Source: JBLLJR01 sp047692235 (GTDB lineage: Bacteria; Pseudomonadota; Gammaproteobacteria; Enterobacterales; Enterobacteriaceae). Taken from it: a stretch of 60,393 bases of DNA. Location of the stretch: the NCBI GenBank assembly GCA_047692235.1, contig JBLLJR010000002.1, forward strand, positions 1 through 60,393, in the 5' to 3' direction. Positions 1 to 7,854 of this stretch are shown here, piece by piece. Under the pieces are notes generated by a model. It made no database searches and was not told where the DNA came from. It worked only from the letters and a program-made list of their open reading frames with translations. How positions within the stretch are numbered: the stretch's first letter is position 1; each line of letters begins with the position of its first letter. Position numbers and translations under genes: made by a program.

Positions 1-80
1 TTTTCTCGATGCCGCTCGACTTGCATGTGTTAAGCTTGTCGCTAGCGTTCAATCTGAGCCATGATCAAACTCTTAAATTA
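1..80 (-). rRNA. rrs: 16S ribosomal RNA, 5' end only
   Basis: The reverse complement contains the universal 16S 5' segment: AGAGTTTGATCATGGCTCAG, then ATTGAACGCTAGCGACAAGC and the CACATGCAAGTCGAGCG stretch. Only about the first 80 nt are present because the window ends here, and the gene reads off the left edge. The mature 5' end at about 80 is placed by comparison with the E. coli start (AAATTGAAGAG). The same sequence occurs in opposite orientation at the right end, so this is one of at least two 16S copies. Confidence 0.95.
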
Positions 81-141
81 AAAACAAAACATACTATTAA
101 CTAAAAATTATCTACTTTAGATAATTTAGATTGAGTGCTTA
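1..141. repeat. Left arm of 141-bp terminal inverted repeat (16S 5' end plus leader)
   Basis: Positions 1-141 are the exact reverse complement of 60253-60393. The repeat covers the first 80 nt of 16S and about 61 nt of leader, up to the GCACT element. Identity stops abruptly at 142 (C here against T in the other copy), beyond which the two leaders differ. Inference: these are the 5' ends of two rRNA operons facing outward, and the contig ends where the operons become indistinguishable. It is not a transposon terminus, since no transposase lies inside. Confidence 0.95.
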
Positions 142-153
142 CGTATATTATAT

Positions 154-213
154 TTTTAAAGATCAAATGTAATTATATAAACTAATATATGATATTTATA
201 ATTATACAGTCAA
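154..213 (-). promoter_or_regulatory. Left rRNA operon promoter and boxA-like leader element
   Basis: On the minus strand TTGACT (complement of 208-213) is followed after 18 nt by TATATT (complement of 184-189), a plausible sigma-70 promoter. Downstream, TGATCTTTAAAA (complement of 154-165) resembles the antitermination boxA of E. coli rRNA leaders (TGCTCTTTAACA), followed by a GCACTC element near 135-141. Order and spacing resemble an rRNA leader. The right copy carries a better boxA. The hexamer call is by eye in AT-rich DNA and is only moderately secure. Confidence 0.5.
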
Positions 214-345
214 GTTTTTATTTATAAAAAATAATAAATATATATTTATTATTCATATATTTTGAATATATATTAAAAATATATAAATTTTAAGTATGAT
301 AAAATATGTAAAGTTTTACATATAAATTTATTAATAAGGTGGTAA

Positions 346-1917
346 ATGCTTAAATTAAAACCTATTAAAAGAGCTTTAATTAGTGTCTATGAAAAATTTG
401 GAATTTTAAATTTCGCTAAATATTTAAATAAAAATAATATAGAAATTATTGCAACTACAGGTACTGCTAAATTTTTATTACAAAATAATATACCAGTAAT
501 TAATGTCTCTGATTACATAAAATTTCCAGAATTAATACAAGGAAAAATTAAAACATTACACCCAAAAATATATGGTGGTTTACTTGGAATACAAGATTTA
601 GATACTATTGATATGATTAAGTATAATATTTTACCTATTGACATAGTAATAGTAAATTTATATCCATTTTTTCAAGCAACAATGAATAAAAATTTTTCAA
701 CAAAAGAAATATTAGATAATATAGATATTGGTGGTCATGCAATGATTAGAGCATCAGCTAAAAATTACCATAATGTAGTAATTATAGTTAATACACATGA
801 TTATCTTGATATAATATCAAAAATGGAAAAAAATAAAAGATGTATTAATTTAAAAACACGAATCCATTTAGCACAAAAAGCTTTTTCATATATTGCAAAT
901 TATGACAGAATAATAGAAAATTATTTTTTCAAAAAAAAATATTCAAATAAAAATAATAATGAAACTTTACCTAATACAATTAATTTAGATTTATATAAAA
1001 TAAAAGAATTACGTTATGGAGAAAATAATCATCAAAAATCTGCTTTATATCAATGTAACTCAAAAAATATTTTTTCAAAATTTAAAATAAAACAATTGAA
1101 TGGTAAGCAGCTTTCGTATAATAATCTTGTTGATATTGATACAGCAATTGAGTGTGTTTCTGAATTTTCAGATTCAGCATGTGTAATAGTAAAACATGAA
1201 AATCCTTGTAGTGCTTCTGTTTCATACTCAATTTTAAAAGCTTATGAAAATGCATATAATAGTGATCCTATATCTGCATTTGGAGGAGTTATTGCCTTTA
1301 ATAAACAATTAAATATAGATGTTATAAATAATATTATAAATCGTCAATTTGTAGAAATCATCATTGCGCCTTATATAGATAAAAATATTATGTCTTTTAT
1401 AAAATATAAAAATATAATATTAATTAGATATAATAATCTAAATCTTAATCAAAAAACTTTAAAAATTAAACATATAAACAATGGAATATTAATTCAGAAT
1501 AATAATTCAAATATTTTATTTAATAAACTCAAAATAGTTACTAATCGTAAACCAACAATTCAAGAAAAACAAGATGCATTATTTTGTTGGAAAATAGCTA
1601 AATTTGCAAAATCTAATGCTATTGTTTATGGTTATGATCAAAAAACTATTGGTATTGGATCTGGCCAAACAAGTCGTATTCACGCTACAAAAATAGCTAA
1701 CATAAAAGCAAAATATTCAGGTTTATCTATACATGGAGCCGCTATGGCCTCTGATGCATTTATTCCGTTTAGAGATAGTGTAGACGAAGCTGCAAAATTA
1801 GGAATAAGTTGCATCATTCAACCTGGTGGATCAATACGTGATAATGAAATAATATGTGCTTCTAATGAACATAATATATCAATGATATTTACAAATATAC
1901 GTCATTTTAGGCATTAA
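346..1917 (+). CDS. purH: Bifunctional AICAR transformylase / IMP cyclohydrolase PurH
   Basis: PurH catalyses the last two steps of purine synthesis, AICAR to FAICAR to IMP. The 523-residue protein is close to the E. coli length (529). The N-terminal IMP cyclohydrolase domain begins PIKRALISVYEKFGI, and the transformylase domain carries KHENPCSASV near residue 285, DPISAFGGVIAF, and the C-terminal IQPGGSIRDNE and TNIRHFRH signatures. The ATG at 346 follows an AAGGTGG ribosome-binding site. No other purine gene is next to it (purD is its usual partner). Known biology suggests a role in recycling AICAR released by histidine synthesis. It converges with hupA, 29 bp away. Confidence 0.97.
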   Translation: MLKLKPIKRALISVYEKFGILNFAKYLNKNNIEIIATTGTAKFLLQNNIPVINVSDYIKFPELIQGKIKTLHPKIYGGLLGIQDLDTIDMIKYNILPIDIVIVNLYPFFQATMNKNFSTKEILDNIDIGGHAMIRASAKNYHNVVIIVNTHDYLDIISKMEKNKRCINLKTRIHLAQKAFSYIANYDRIIENYFFKKKYSNKNNNETLPNTINLDLYKIKELRYGENNHQKSALYQCNSKNIFSKFKIKQLNGKQLSYNNLVDIDTAIECVSEFSDSACVIVKHENPCSASVSYSILKAYENAYNSDPISAFGGVIAFNKQLNIDVINNIINRQFVEIIIAPYIDKNIMSFIKYKNIILIRYNNLNLNQKTLKIKHINNGILIQNNNSNILFNKLKIVTNRKPTIQEKQDALFCWKIAKFAKSNAIVYGYDQKTIGIGSGQTSRIHATKIANIKAKYSGLSIHGAAMASDAFIPFRDSVDEAAKLGISCIIQPGGSIRDNEIICASNEHNISMIFTNIRHFRH

Positions 1918-1946
1918 AAATAATTACTAATTAAAAAATCTTTAAA

Positions 1947-2228
1947 TTAAATTTTTTTCTTAATAGCATTTTTTAATGTTTTTCCAGATACAAATACTGG
2001 AATATTTCTTGCTTTAATCTTAATTTCTTTTCCAGTTTGCGGATGACGACCTATTCTTGCATTTCTATGTTGTACTTTAAATGTACCAAAACCAACAATT
2101 TGAACAGAATTACCATTCTGTAATGATTCTGTGATTATTTCTAGAATTGATTTAATAATCATTTTTGATTTTATTTTAGTTAAACAAGCTTTAGAAGCTA
2201 AAGAATTAATTAATTGACTTTTATTCAT
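1947..2228 (-). CDS. hupA: DNA-binding protein HU, alpha-type
   Basis: A 93-residue histone-like protein that bends DNA and compacts the nucleoid. It begins MNKSQLINSLASKA and contains the HU arm signature GRHPQTGKEIKIKARNIP with the intercalating proline, then FVSGKTLKNA. Length matches E. coli HU (90), and the closest remembered sequence is HU-alpha. E. coli also keeps hupA beside purHD, which supports the symbol. The ATG at 2228 follows an AAGGTG site. A single HU gene would be a homodimer; whether hupB exists elsewhere cannot be seen. Confidence 0.93.
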   Translation of the reverse strand: MNKSQLINSLASKACLTKIKSKMIIKSILEIITESLQNGNSVQIVGFGTFKVQHRNARIGRHPQTGKEIKIKARNIPVFVSGKTLKNAIKKKI

Positions 2229-2312
2229 GTATGAAACACCTTAATTTAATTAATTTATATATTAACTATAATATTATAAATATTATAATCATGAAATAGA
2301 TTATTTATTAAT

Positions 2313-2385
2313 CTGGGGTACCAGGATTCGAACCTGGGTATAACGAGATCAAAACCCGTCGCCTTTACCACTTGGCTATACCCCA
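2313..2385 (-). tRNA. tRNA-Gln (anticodon UUG), copy 1
   Basis: The reverse complement folds as a cloverleaf of 73 nt. The acceptor TGGGGTA pairs with TACCCCA and the discriminator is G. The anticodon stem ACGGG/CTCGT encloses loop TTTTGAT with anticodon TTG (Gln). The T arm is CCAGG-TTCGAAT-CCTGG. The sequence is very close to E. coli glnU/glnW. The 3' CCA is not encoded. It is the last gene of a minus-strand Met-Gln-Leu-Gln cluster. Confidence 0.95.
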
Positions 2386-2390
2386 AAATA

Positions 2391-2473
2391 TACGAGAGGC
2401 GAGACTTGAACTCGCACACTAAAAAAGTGTCAGAACCTAAATCTGATGCGTCTACCAATTCCGCCACTCTCGC
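2391..2473 (-). tRNA. tRNA-Leu (anticodon UAG)
   Basis: An 83-nt class II tRNA. The anticodon stem TCAGA/TCTGA holds loop TTTAGGT with anticodon TAG (Leu). A long variable arm CACTTTTTTAGTG follows, then T arm GCGAG-TTCAAGT-CTCGC. It closely matches E. coli leuW. The first acceptor pair is G-U. The base after the anticodon is G37, the site normally methylated by TrmD, whose gene is missing from its usual place in this window. CCA is not encoded. Confidence 0.95.
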
Positions 2474-2501
2474 ATTTAAAATTAATATATTATTTATTAA
2501 T

Positions 2502-2574
2502 CTGGGGTACCAGGATTCGAACCTGGGTATAACGAGATCAAAACCCGTCGCCTTTACCACTTGGCTATACCCCA
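2502..2574 (-). tRNA. tRNA-Gln (anticodon UUG), copy 2
   Basis: Identical over its full 73 nt to the gene at 2313-2385, with the same TTTTGAT anticodon loop. It lies between tRNA-Leu and tRNA-Met. In E. coli the metT-leuW-glnU-glnW cluster also has two adjacent tRNA-Gln(UUG) genes, so a retained pair is plausible, but here the pair brackets tRNA-Leu. CCA is not encoded. Confidence 0.95.
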
Positions 2575-2617
2575 AAATATATAAATAATTTTATTATAAA
2601 AAATATTAATAAAATAA

Positions 2618-2692
2618 TAGCTACGACAGGAATTGAACCTGTGACCTCAGCGTTATGAGTGCTGTGCTCTGAACCAACTGAGCTACGTAGCC
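2618..2692 (-). tRNA. Elongator tRNA-Met (anticodon CAU)
   Basis: A 75-nt cloverleaf whose acceptor arm GGCTACG and T arm ACAGG-TTCAATT-CCTGT match E. coli elongator tRNA-Met (metT/metU). Loop CTCATAA gives anticodon CAT. It lacks the three G-C pairs of initiator tRNA and the acceptor sequence of the lysidine-modified tRNA-Ile2. Oddities are an extra D-loop base and an A-C mismatch at 31-39 closing the anticodon loop. It is the first gene of the minus-strand cluster. CCA is not encoded. Confidence 0.92.
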
Positions 2693-2829
2693 TTAAATAA
2701 TACCTTATATAATTGGTAAATTATACATAAATTTATATATGTGTCAATTGTTGAATTAAACATTTTAATGTATTATTAAATAATATAGTAATTATGAAAT
2801 AAACTTATATACGATATTGGTTATTTAAA

Positions 2830-4470
2830 TTGAATAATTTTATTATTAAATGTATAGAATCAGATTTACATTTAGGTAAATATAAAAATATAAAAACAAG
2901 ATTTCCTCCAGAACCTAACGGATACTTACATATAGGTCATGCAAAATCTATTTGTTTAAATTTTGATATAGCTAAAAATTACCATGGTAAATGTAATTTA
3001 CGTTTTGATGATACCAACCCTGAAAAAGAAAATATTAAATATATAAAATCTATAAAATATGATATAAAATGGCTTGGATTTAAATTATCCAATAATATAT
3101 ATTATACGTCAAATTATTTTCAAGAAATATATAATTTTGCACTAGAATTAATTTATAAAAATTTAGCATATGTTGATCAATTATCTCCAGAAGATATTCA
3201 TAATTATAGAGGAACATTAAAAAATTGTGGAATCAATAGTCCTTATCGAAATAGAAATATTGAAGAAAATATAAATTTATTTAAAAAAATGAAAAATGGA
3301 TATTTTAAAGAAGGTGATGTATGTTTAAGGGCAAAAATTGATATGGCATCATCTCATATTATTATGAGAGATCCTGTTTTATATAGAATAAAATTTACTA
3401 AACATCATAGAACAAATAGAGAATGGTGTATATATCCAATGTATGATTTTGCTCATTGTATAGCTGATGCTTTAGAAGGTATTAGTCATTCTTTGTGTAC
3501 AATGGAATTTAAAAATAACAGAATATTATATGATTGGATATTGAGTAATATTTCAATTAATGCAAAACCAAAACAATATGAATTTTCTAGCTTAGAACTA
3601 GAGTACACAATTTTATCAAAACGTAAATTAAGTTTATTAATTAAAAATAATATTGTTGAAGGATGGGACGATCCTAGAATGCCTACAATTTCAGGTTTAC
3701 GTAGGCGAGGTTATACACCAAATTCGATATGTAACTTTTGTAAAAAAGTTGGTGTAACTAAACAAAATAATACAATTGAACTATCTATGTTAGAATTTTG
3801 TATAAGAGAAGAACTGAATAAATGTTCAATTAGAGTAATGGCTATTATTAAACCGGTATTATTAATAATAGAAAGTTTACCAATTGGATATAAAAAAATT
3901 CTAATTGTCAAAAATCACCCTAACAATAATAACATGGGATTTCATAAAGTTCAATTTAATAGAGAAATTTATATTGATAAATCAGATTTTTGTGAAAAAT
4001 ATAGTAATGAATATAAAAAATTAACTTTAAATAATAGAATTCGCTTAAGACATGCATGTATTATCAAAATATCACATATTAAAAAAAATACTTTTGGAGA
4101 AATTACCACAATTTTTTGCACTCACGAATATAATATAAATTGTAATGATAATACAAAGAAAAAGATTAATGTTGGAGTAATTCATTGGGTATCAGCAAAA
4201 GACAATGTACCTGTAGAATTTAGAATATATGATAAATTATTTTGCATACCTAAACCTTATATTGTTAGTAATTTTTTAAAATTTATAAATAAAAAATCAT
4301 TAACTATTTATGATGGATTTGTAGAAAAAAGTATTTTATTTTTAAAAAATTATGCAAAGATATTTCAATTTGAGAGAGAAGGATATTTTTGTATAGATAA
4401 ATTTCTTTCTACAAAAAACAAAATAGTTTTTAATAGGACTGTAACTTTAAAAAATAAATTTAATAAATAA
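2830..4470 (+). CDS. glnS: Glutaminyl-tRNA synthetase
   Basis: A class I synthetase that charges tRNA-Gln directly, so no Glu-to-Gln amidation route is needed. The protein has 546 residues against 554 in E. coli. The catalytic signature FPPEPNGYLHIGHAKS includes HIGH at 34-37, the KMSKS equivalent is LSKRKL, and the GWDDPRMPTISGLRRRGYT block is intact. The start is TTG at 2830: no in-frame ATG lies between it and the upstream stop (TAA at 2800-2802), and the alignment (NNFI against TNFI) supports it. It is divergent from the tRNA cluster, which encodes two of its substrates. Confidence 0.97.
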   Translation: MNNFIIKCIESDLHLGKYKNIKTRFPPEPNGYLHIGHAKSICLNFDIAKNYHGKCNLRFDDTNPEKENIKYIKSIKYDIKWLGFKLSNNIYYTSNYFQEIYNFALELIYKNLAYVDQLSPEDIHNYRGTLKNCGINSPYRNRNIEENINLFKKMKNGYFKEGDVCLRAKIDMASSHIIMRDPVLYRIKFTKHHRTNREWCIYPMYDFAHCIADALEGISHSLCTMEFKNNRILYDWILSNISINAKPKQYEFSSLELEYTILSKRKLSLLIKNNIVEGWDDPRMPTISGLRRRGYTPNSICNFCKKVGVTKQNNTIELSMLEFCIREELNKCSIRVMAIIKPVLLIIESLPIGYKKILIVKNHPNNNNMGFHKVQFNREIYIDKSDFCEKYSNEYKKLTLNNRIRLRHACIIKISHIKKNTFGEITTIFCTHEYNINCNDNTKKKINVGVIHWVSAKDNVPVEFRIYDKLFCIPKPYIVSNFLKFINKKSLTIYDGFVEKSILFLKNYAKIFQFEREGYFCIDKFLSTKNKIVFNRTVTLKNKFNK

Positions 4471-4557
4471 AAAATTTTATATATTAAATAACATATATAA
4501 TATCTATTATACGATATAGATTTTAAAAAAATTTAACTAATTAAATAAATTATTAAG

Positions 4558-5649
4558 ATGAATAGAATATTTAATTTTAGCGCAGGTCCTGCGTCTCTTC
4601 CTATAGAAGTTTTAAAAGAAGTACAATATGATTTATGTAATTGGCGTAATTTAGGTTTTTCTGTTATGGAAATTAGTCATAGAGATCAAAAATTTATTGA
4701 AATTGCTTTATCTTCTGAAAAGAATTTACGTGATTTACTTTGTATTCCAAGTAATTATAAGGTTTTATTTTGTCAAGGTGGCGCTAGATCTCAATTTTCA
4801 GCAATACCAATGAATTTATTAGGTAATTACAAAACTGCTGATTATATTAATGGAGGTTATTGGATGAATAGTGCTATACTAGAAGCACAAAAATATTGTT
4901 CTCCAAGAATTATTAATATATCTCAAACAATTAATGGTATACATTCAGTTAAATCTATAATAGATTGGAAGCTCTCTAAAAATAGTGCGTATATACATTA
5001 TTGTCCTAATGAAACTATAAATGGATTAGCTATACATGAAATTCCAAATTTTAATAACAATTATATATTTGTTATAGATTGTTCATCAGTAATATTATCT
5101 TCTCCATTAAATATATGTAAATTTGGCGTAATATATGCAAGTGCTCAAAAAAATATTGGTCCATCTGGTTTAACTATAGTTATAATTCGTGAAGATTTAA
5201 TAAATAGAAAAAAACTTAAGTTTTTACCATCAACTTTTAATTATAAAATTATTTCTGATAATAACTCTATGTTTAATACTCCACCAACATTATCTTGGTA
5301 TATAGCTGGATTAGTTTTTAAATGGTTAAAAAATAAAGGTGGATTATCTACAATGTATAAACTTAATAAAGTTAAATCAGATCTTTTATATAGAGAAATA
5401 GATTCAAATGATTTTTATCAAAATAATATTAATAAAAAAAATAGATCTTATATGAATATACCTTTTTTCATTAAAAATAAAAAATTACATTCTATATTTA
5501 TAGAAAAAGCGGTAAATGCAGGATTATATGGATTAAAAGGACATAGTTTTTATGGTGGATTGCGAGCATCTATATATAATGCTATGCCAATAGAAGGAGT
5601 TAAAAGTTTAATAACTTTTATGCAAGAATTTAGACGTTTATATGGATAA
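4558..5649 (+). CDS. serC: Phosphoserine aminotransferase
   Basis: A PLP enzyme that makes 3-phosphoserine from 3-phosphohydroxypyruvate with glutamate, and also acts in pyridoxal phosphate synthesis. The 363 residues match E. coli (362). The N-terminus FNFSAGPASLP and substrate-loop motif FCQGGARSQF are present. The PLP-binding lysine is K198 in YASAQKNIGPSGL. The C-terminus GGLRASIYNAMP is intact. It leads serC-aroA-cmk-rpsA, the same order as in E. coli, with 78 bp to aroA. Confidence 0.97.
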   Translation: MNRIFNFSAGPASLPIEVLKEVQYDLCNWRNLGFSVMEISHRDQKFIEIALSSEKNLRDLLCIPSNYKVLFCQGGARSQFSAIPMNLLGNYKTADYINGGYWMNSAILEAQKYCSPRIINISQTINGIHSVKSIIDWKLSKNSAYIHYCPNETINGLAIHEIPNFNNNYIFVIDCSSVILSSPLNICKFGVIYASAQKNIGPSGLTIVIIREDLINRKKLKFLPSTFNYKIISDNNSMFNTPPTLSWYIAGLVFKWLKNKGGLSTMYKLNKVKSDLLYREIDSNDFYQNNINKKNRSYMNIPFFIKNKKLHSIFIEKAVNAGLYGLKGHSFYGGLRASIYNAMPIEGVKSLITFMQEFRRLYG

Positions 5650-5727
5650 TTTAGTTTTATACATATAAATATATTTATACTTATAATTTTTAATTATTTT
5701 AAATTTTTATTAGAGAGATTATCATAA

Positions 5728-7026
5728 ATGCAAGAAACATTAACTATTGATCCTGTTCCATATATAAATGGAATAATTAATCTTCCTGGATCAAAAAGTA
5801 TATCAAATCGTGTCTTATTATTAGCTGCACAAGCTCATGGTATAACATATTTAACTAATTTATTAAATAGTGATGATGTTCGTTATATGTTATTAGCACT
5901 AAAACAACTGGGAATAAAGTATACATTATCAGATAATAATACTAAATGTAAAATTATAGGTATTGGGGGTCCTTTAAAAACAAAACGAAATCTAAAATTA
6001 TTTCTTGGTAATTCTGGAATTGCAATTCGTTCATTAACTGCTGCATTATGTTTATATTCTAAAAATGTAATTTTATTAGGCAATGATCGTATGAATCATA
6101 GACCAATTGGTCATTTAATTAATGCTTTACGACAAGGAAAAGCCAATATAAAATATATAAAAAAAGATAATTTTACTCCTTTACAACTTAAAGGAGGATT
6201 TATAGGGGGACATATTACTATTTATGGTAATATTTCTAGTCAATTTTTAACATCATTATTAATGATGATTGTGCCTAATAATACAACTATATATGTAAAA
6301 GGTAAATTAGTTTCAAAACCTTATATTAAGATAACATTAAAATTAATGAAAATATTTGGTGTAAAAATTAAACATGAAAATTATAAAATATTTTATATAC
6401 AAGCAAATAGTAAATTTATTTCTCCAGGGAAATATTTAATAGAAGGAGATGCATCTAGTGCATCTTATTTTTTAGGAGCTGCTGCAATTCGTGGTGGCAC
6501 TGTTAGAGTAACAGGTGTTGGTTACAATAGTATACAAGGAGATATTGATTTTGCTAATGTTTTAAAAAAAATGGGTGCTAAAATTAAATTAGGACTAAAC
6601 TATATTGAATGTACTAAAAATTATTTAAATGCAATTAATATGGATATGAATCATATACCAGATGTGGCAATGACTGTAGCAATAGTTGCTTTATTTGTTA
6701 GTAATAATAATGTTTCTGTTTTAAAAAATATTTATAATTGGCGAGTAAAAGAAACTGATAGATTAACAGCTATGGCTACAGAATTAAGAAAAATTGGTGC
6801 ATATATTATAGTAGGTAATGATTATTTACAAATAAAACCTCCTTTAAAATTTATTCCATCTATAATAGATACATATGATGATCATCGTATGGCAATGTGT
6901 TTTTCTTTATTATCATTATCAAATGTTCCAGTAACAATACTAAATCCTACATGTGTTAATAAAACTTGTCCTGATTTTTTTAATTTATTAAAAACAATTA
7001 GTGTTGCAAAAAATATAAATATGTAA
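5728..7026 (+). CDS. aroA: EPSP synthase (3-phosphoshikimate 1-carboxyvinyltransferase)
   Basis: The sixth shikimate-pathway step joins phosphoenolpyruvate to shikimate-3-phosphate, toward chorismate and aromatic amino acids. The 432 residues compare with 427 in E. coli. The substrate-binding motif LPGSKSISNR is at 19-28, followed by FLGNSGIAIRSLTA, RPIGHL and the C-terminal WRVKETDRLTAM and DDHRMAM motifs. An AGAGAG ribosome site precedes the ATG. Its retention fits a symbiont supplying phenylalanine or tryptophan precursors, but the rest of the pathway lies outside this window. Confidence 0.97.
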   Translation: MQETLTIDPVPYINGIINLPGSKSISNRVLLLAAQAHGITYLTNLLNSDDVRYMLLALKQLGIKYTLSDNNTKCKIIGIGGPLKTKRNLKLFLGNSGIAIRSLTAALCLYSKNVILLGNDRMNHRPIGHLINALRQGKANIKYIKKDNFTPLQLKGGFIGGHITIYGNISSQFLTSLLMMIVPNNTTIYVKGKLVSKPYIKITLKLMKIFGVKIKHENYKIFYIQANSKFISPGKYLIEGDASSASYFLGAAAIRGGTVRVTGVGYNSIQGDIDFANVLKKMGAKIKLGLNYIECTKNYLNAINMDMNHIPDVAMTVAIVALFVSNNNVSVLKNIYNWRVKETDRLTAMATELRKIGAYIIVGNDYLQIKPPLKFIPSIIDTYDDHRMAMCFSLLSLSNVPVTILNPTCVNKTCPDFFNLLKTISVAKNINM

Positions 7027-7080
7027 TAACTTGTTTATTATATATAAAAACTTTTTTATTAAAAATAATAATTAATAATT

Positions 7081-7764
7081 ATGTGTAAGTCATTTCCTGT
7101 AATTACAATTGATGGACCAAGTAGTGCAGGTAAAGGAACTTTGTGTGTTAAATTGGCACAATATTTAAATTGGAATTTAATAGATTCAGGAATTATATAT
7201 AGATTAATTGCTTTAATAGCAATTAATCATAAAATATCTTTTAATGATGAAAAATCATTAATTAAAATTGCTATGAAACTAAATATTAAATTTAAAATTG
7301 TTTCAGGTAATTTAGTAATTATACTAAAAAATAAACAAGTTAATGAAAAATTTTTGCGTAATGAAAAAGTAGGAATGACTGCATCTAATATATCTAAATC
7401 AATTATGTTACGTATGTTTTTATTAAATTATCAACGTTCTTTTAGAAAGTATCCAGGATTATTGGCTGACGGTAGAGATATGGGGACTGTTGTATTTCCT
7501 GATGCAAATCTTAAAATATTTTTACATGCATCTATACAAGAAAGAGCAAATAGACGCATGAAACAACTAAGAAAATATGGATTTAATTGTAATTTAAAAA
7601 ATTTATTATTAAAAATGAAAATAAGAGATCTAAAAGATAAAAATAGAAAAATATCACCATTAATACCAGCTCCTGATGCTTTAATTTTTGACTCTAGTTA
7701 TTTAACTATAGATGAGATGACAAATAAAATACTAAAATATATAAAACAAATTATTAATTTATAA
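7081..7764 (+). CDS. cmk: Cytidylate kinase
   Basis: Phosphorylates CMP and dCMP with ATP, feeding CTP and dCTP pools and recycling CMP from RNA turnover. It has 227 residues, the E. coli length. The P-loop lies in IDGPSSAGKGTL near the N-terminus. The nucleoside-binding DSGIIYR and the LADGRDMGTVVFPDA block are present, and the LID segment carries RDLKDKNR. It sits 54 bp after aroA and 90 bp before rpsA. No clear Shine-Dalgarno precedes the ATG, suggesting readthrough from aroA. Confidence 0.96.
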   Translation: MCKSFPVITIDGPSSAGKGTLCVKLAQYLNWNLIDSGIIYRLIALIAINHKISFNDEKSLIKIAMKLNIKFKIVSGNLVIILKNKQVNEKFLRNEKVGMTASNISKSIMLRMFLLNYQRSFRKYPGLLADGRDMGTVVFPDANLKIFLHASIQERANRRMKQLRKYGFNCNLKNLLLKMKIRDLKDKNRKISPLIPAPDALIFDSSYLTIDEMTNKILKYIKQIINL

Positions 7765-7854
7765 TTGTTTATTAATTAATAATATATGTATAATTTATAT
7801 AATAATTTCTCTAATACTATAGAGAAAGTACACAAAATTTGAAGACTATTAAAT

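Larger units (their letters stand above)
2300..2581. repeat. Two 93-bp perfect direct repeats, each holding a tRNA-Gln, flanking tRNA-Leu
   Basis: Positions 2300-2392 and 2489-2581 are identical, including a few bases of flank on each side of the tRNA-Gln gene. The 96 bp between them hold tRNA-Leu. Identity ends at both boundaries (G against T on the left, C against T on the right). This is either a tandem duplication or two ancestral glnU/glnW-type copies kept identical by gene conversion. Recombination between them would delete the tRNA-Leu. Confidence 0.93.

Noticed and set aside
2255..2575. A 106-codon open frame on the minus strand with an internally repeated peptide
   Set aside because: It runs across tRNA-Gln, tRNA-Leu and tRNA-Gln; the peptide repeat is the duplicated tRNA gene. 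Not a protein.
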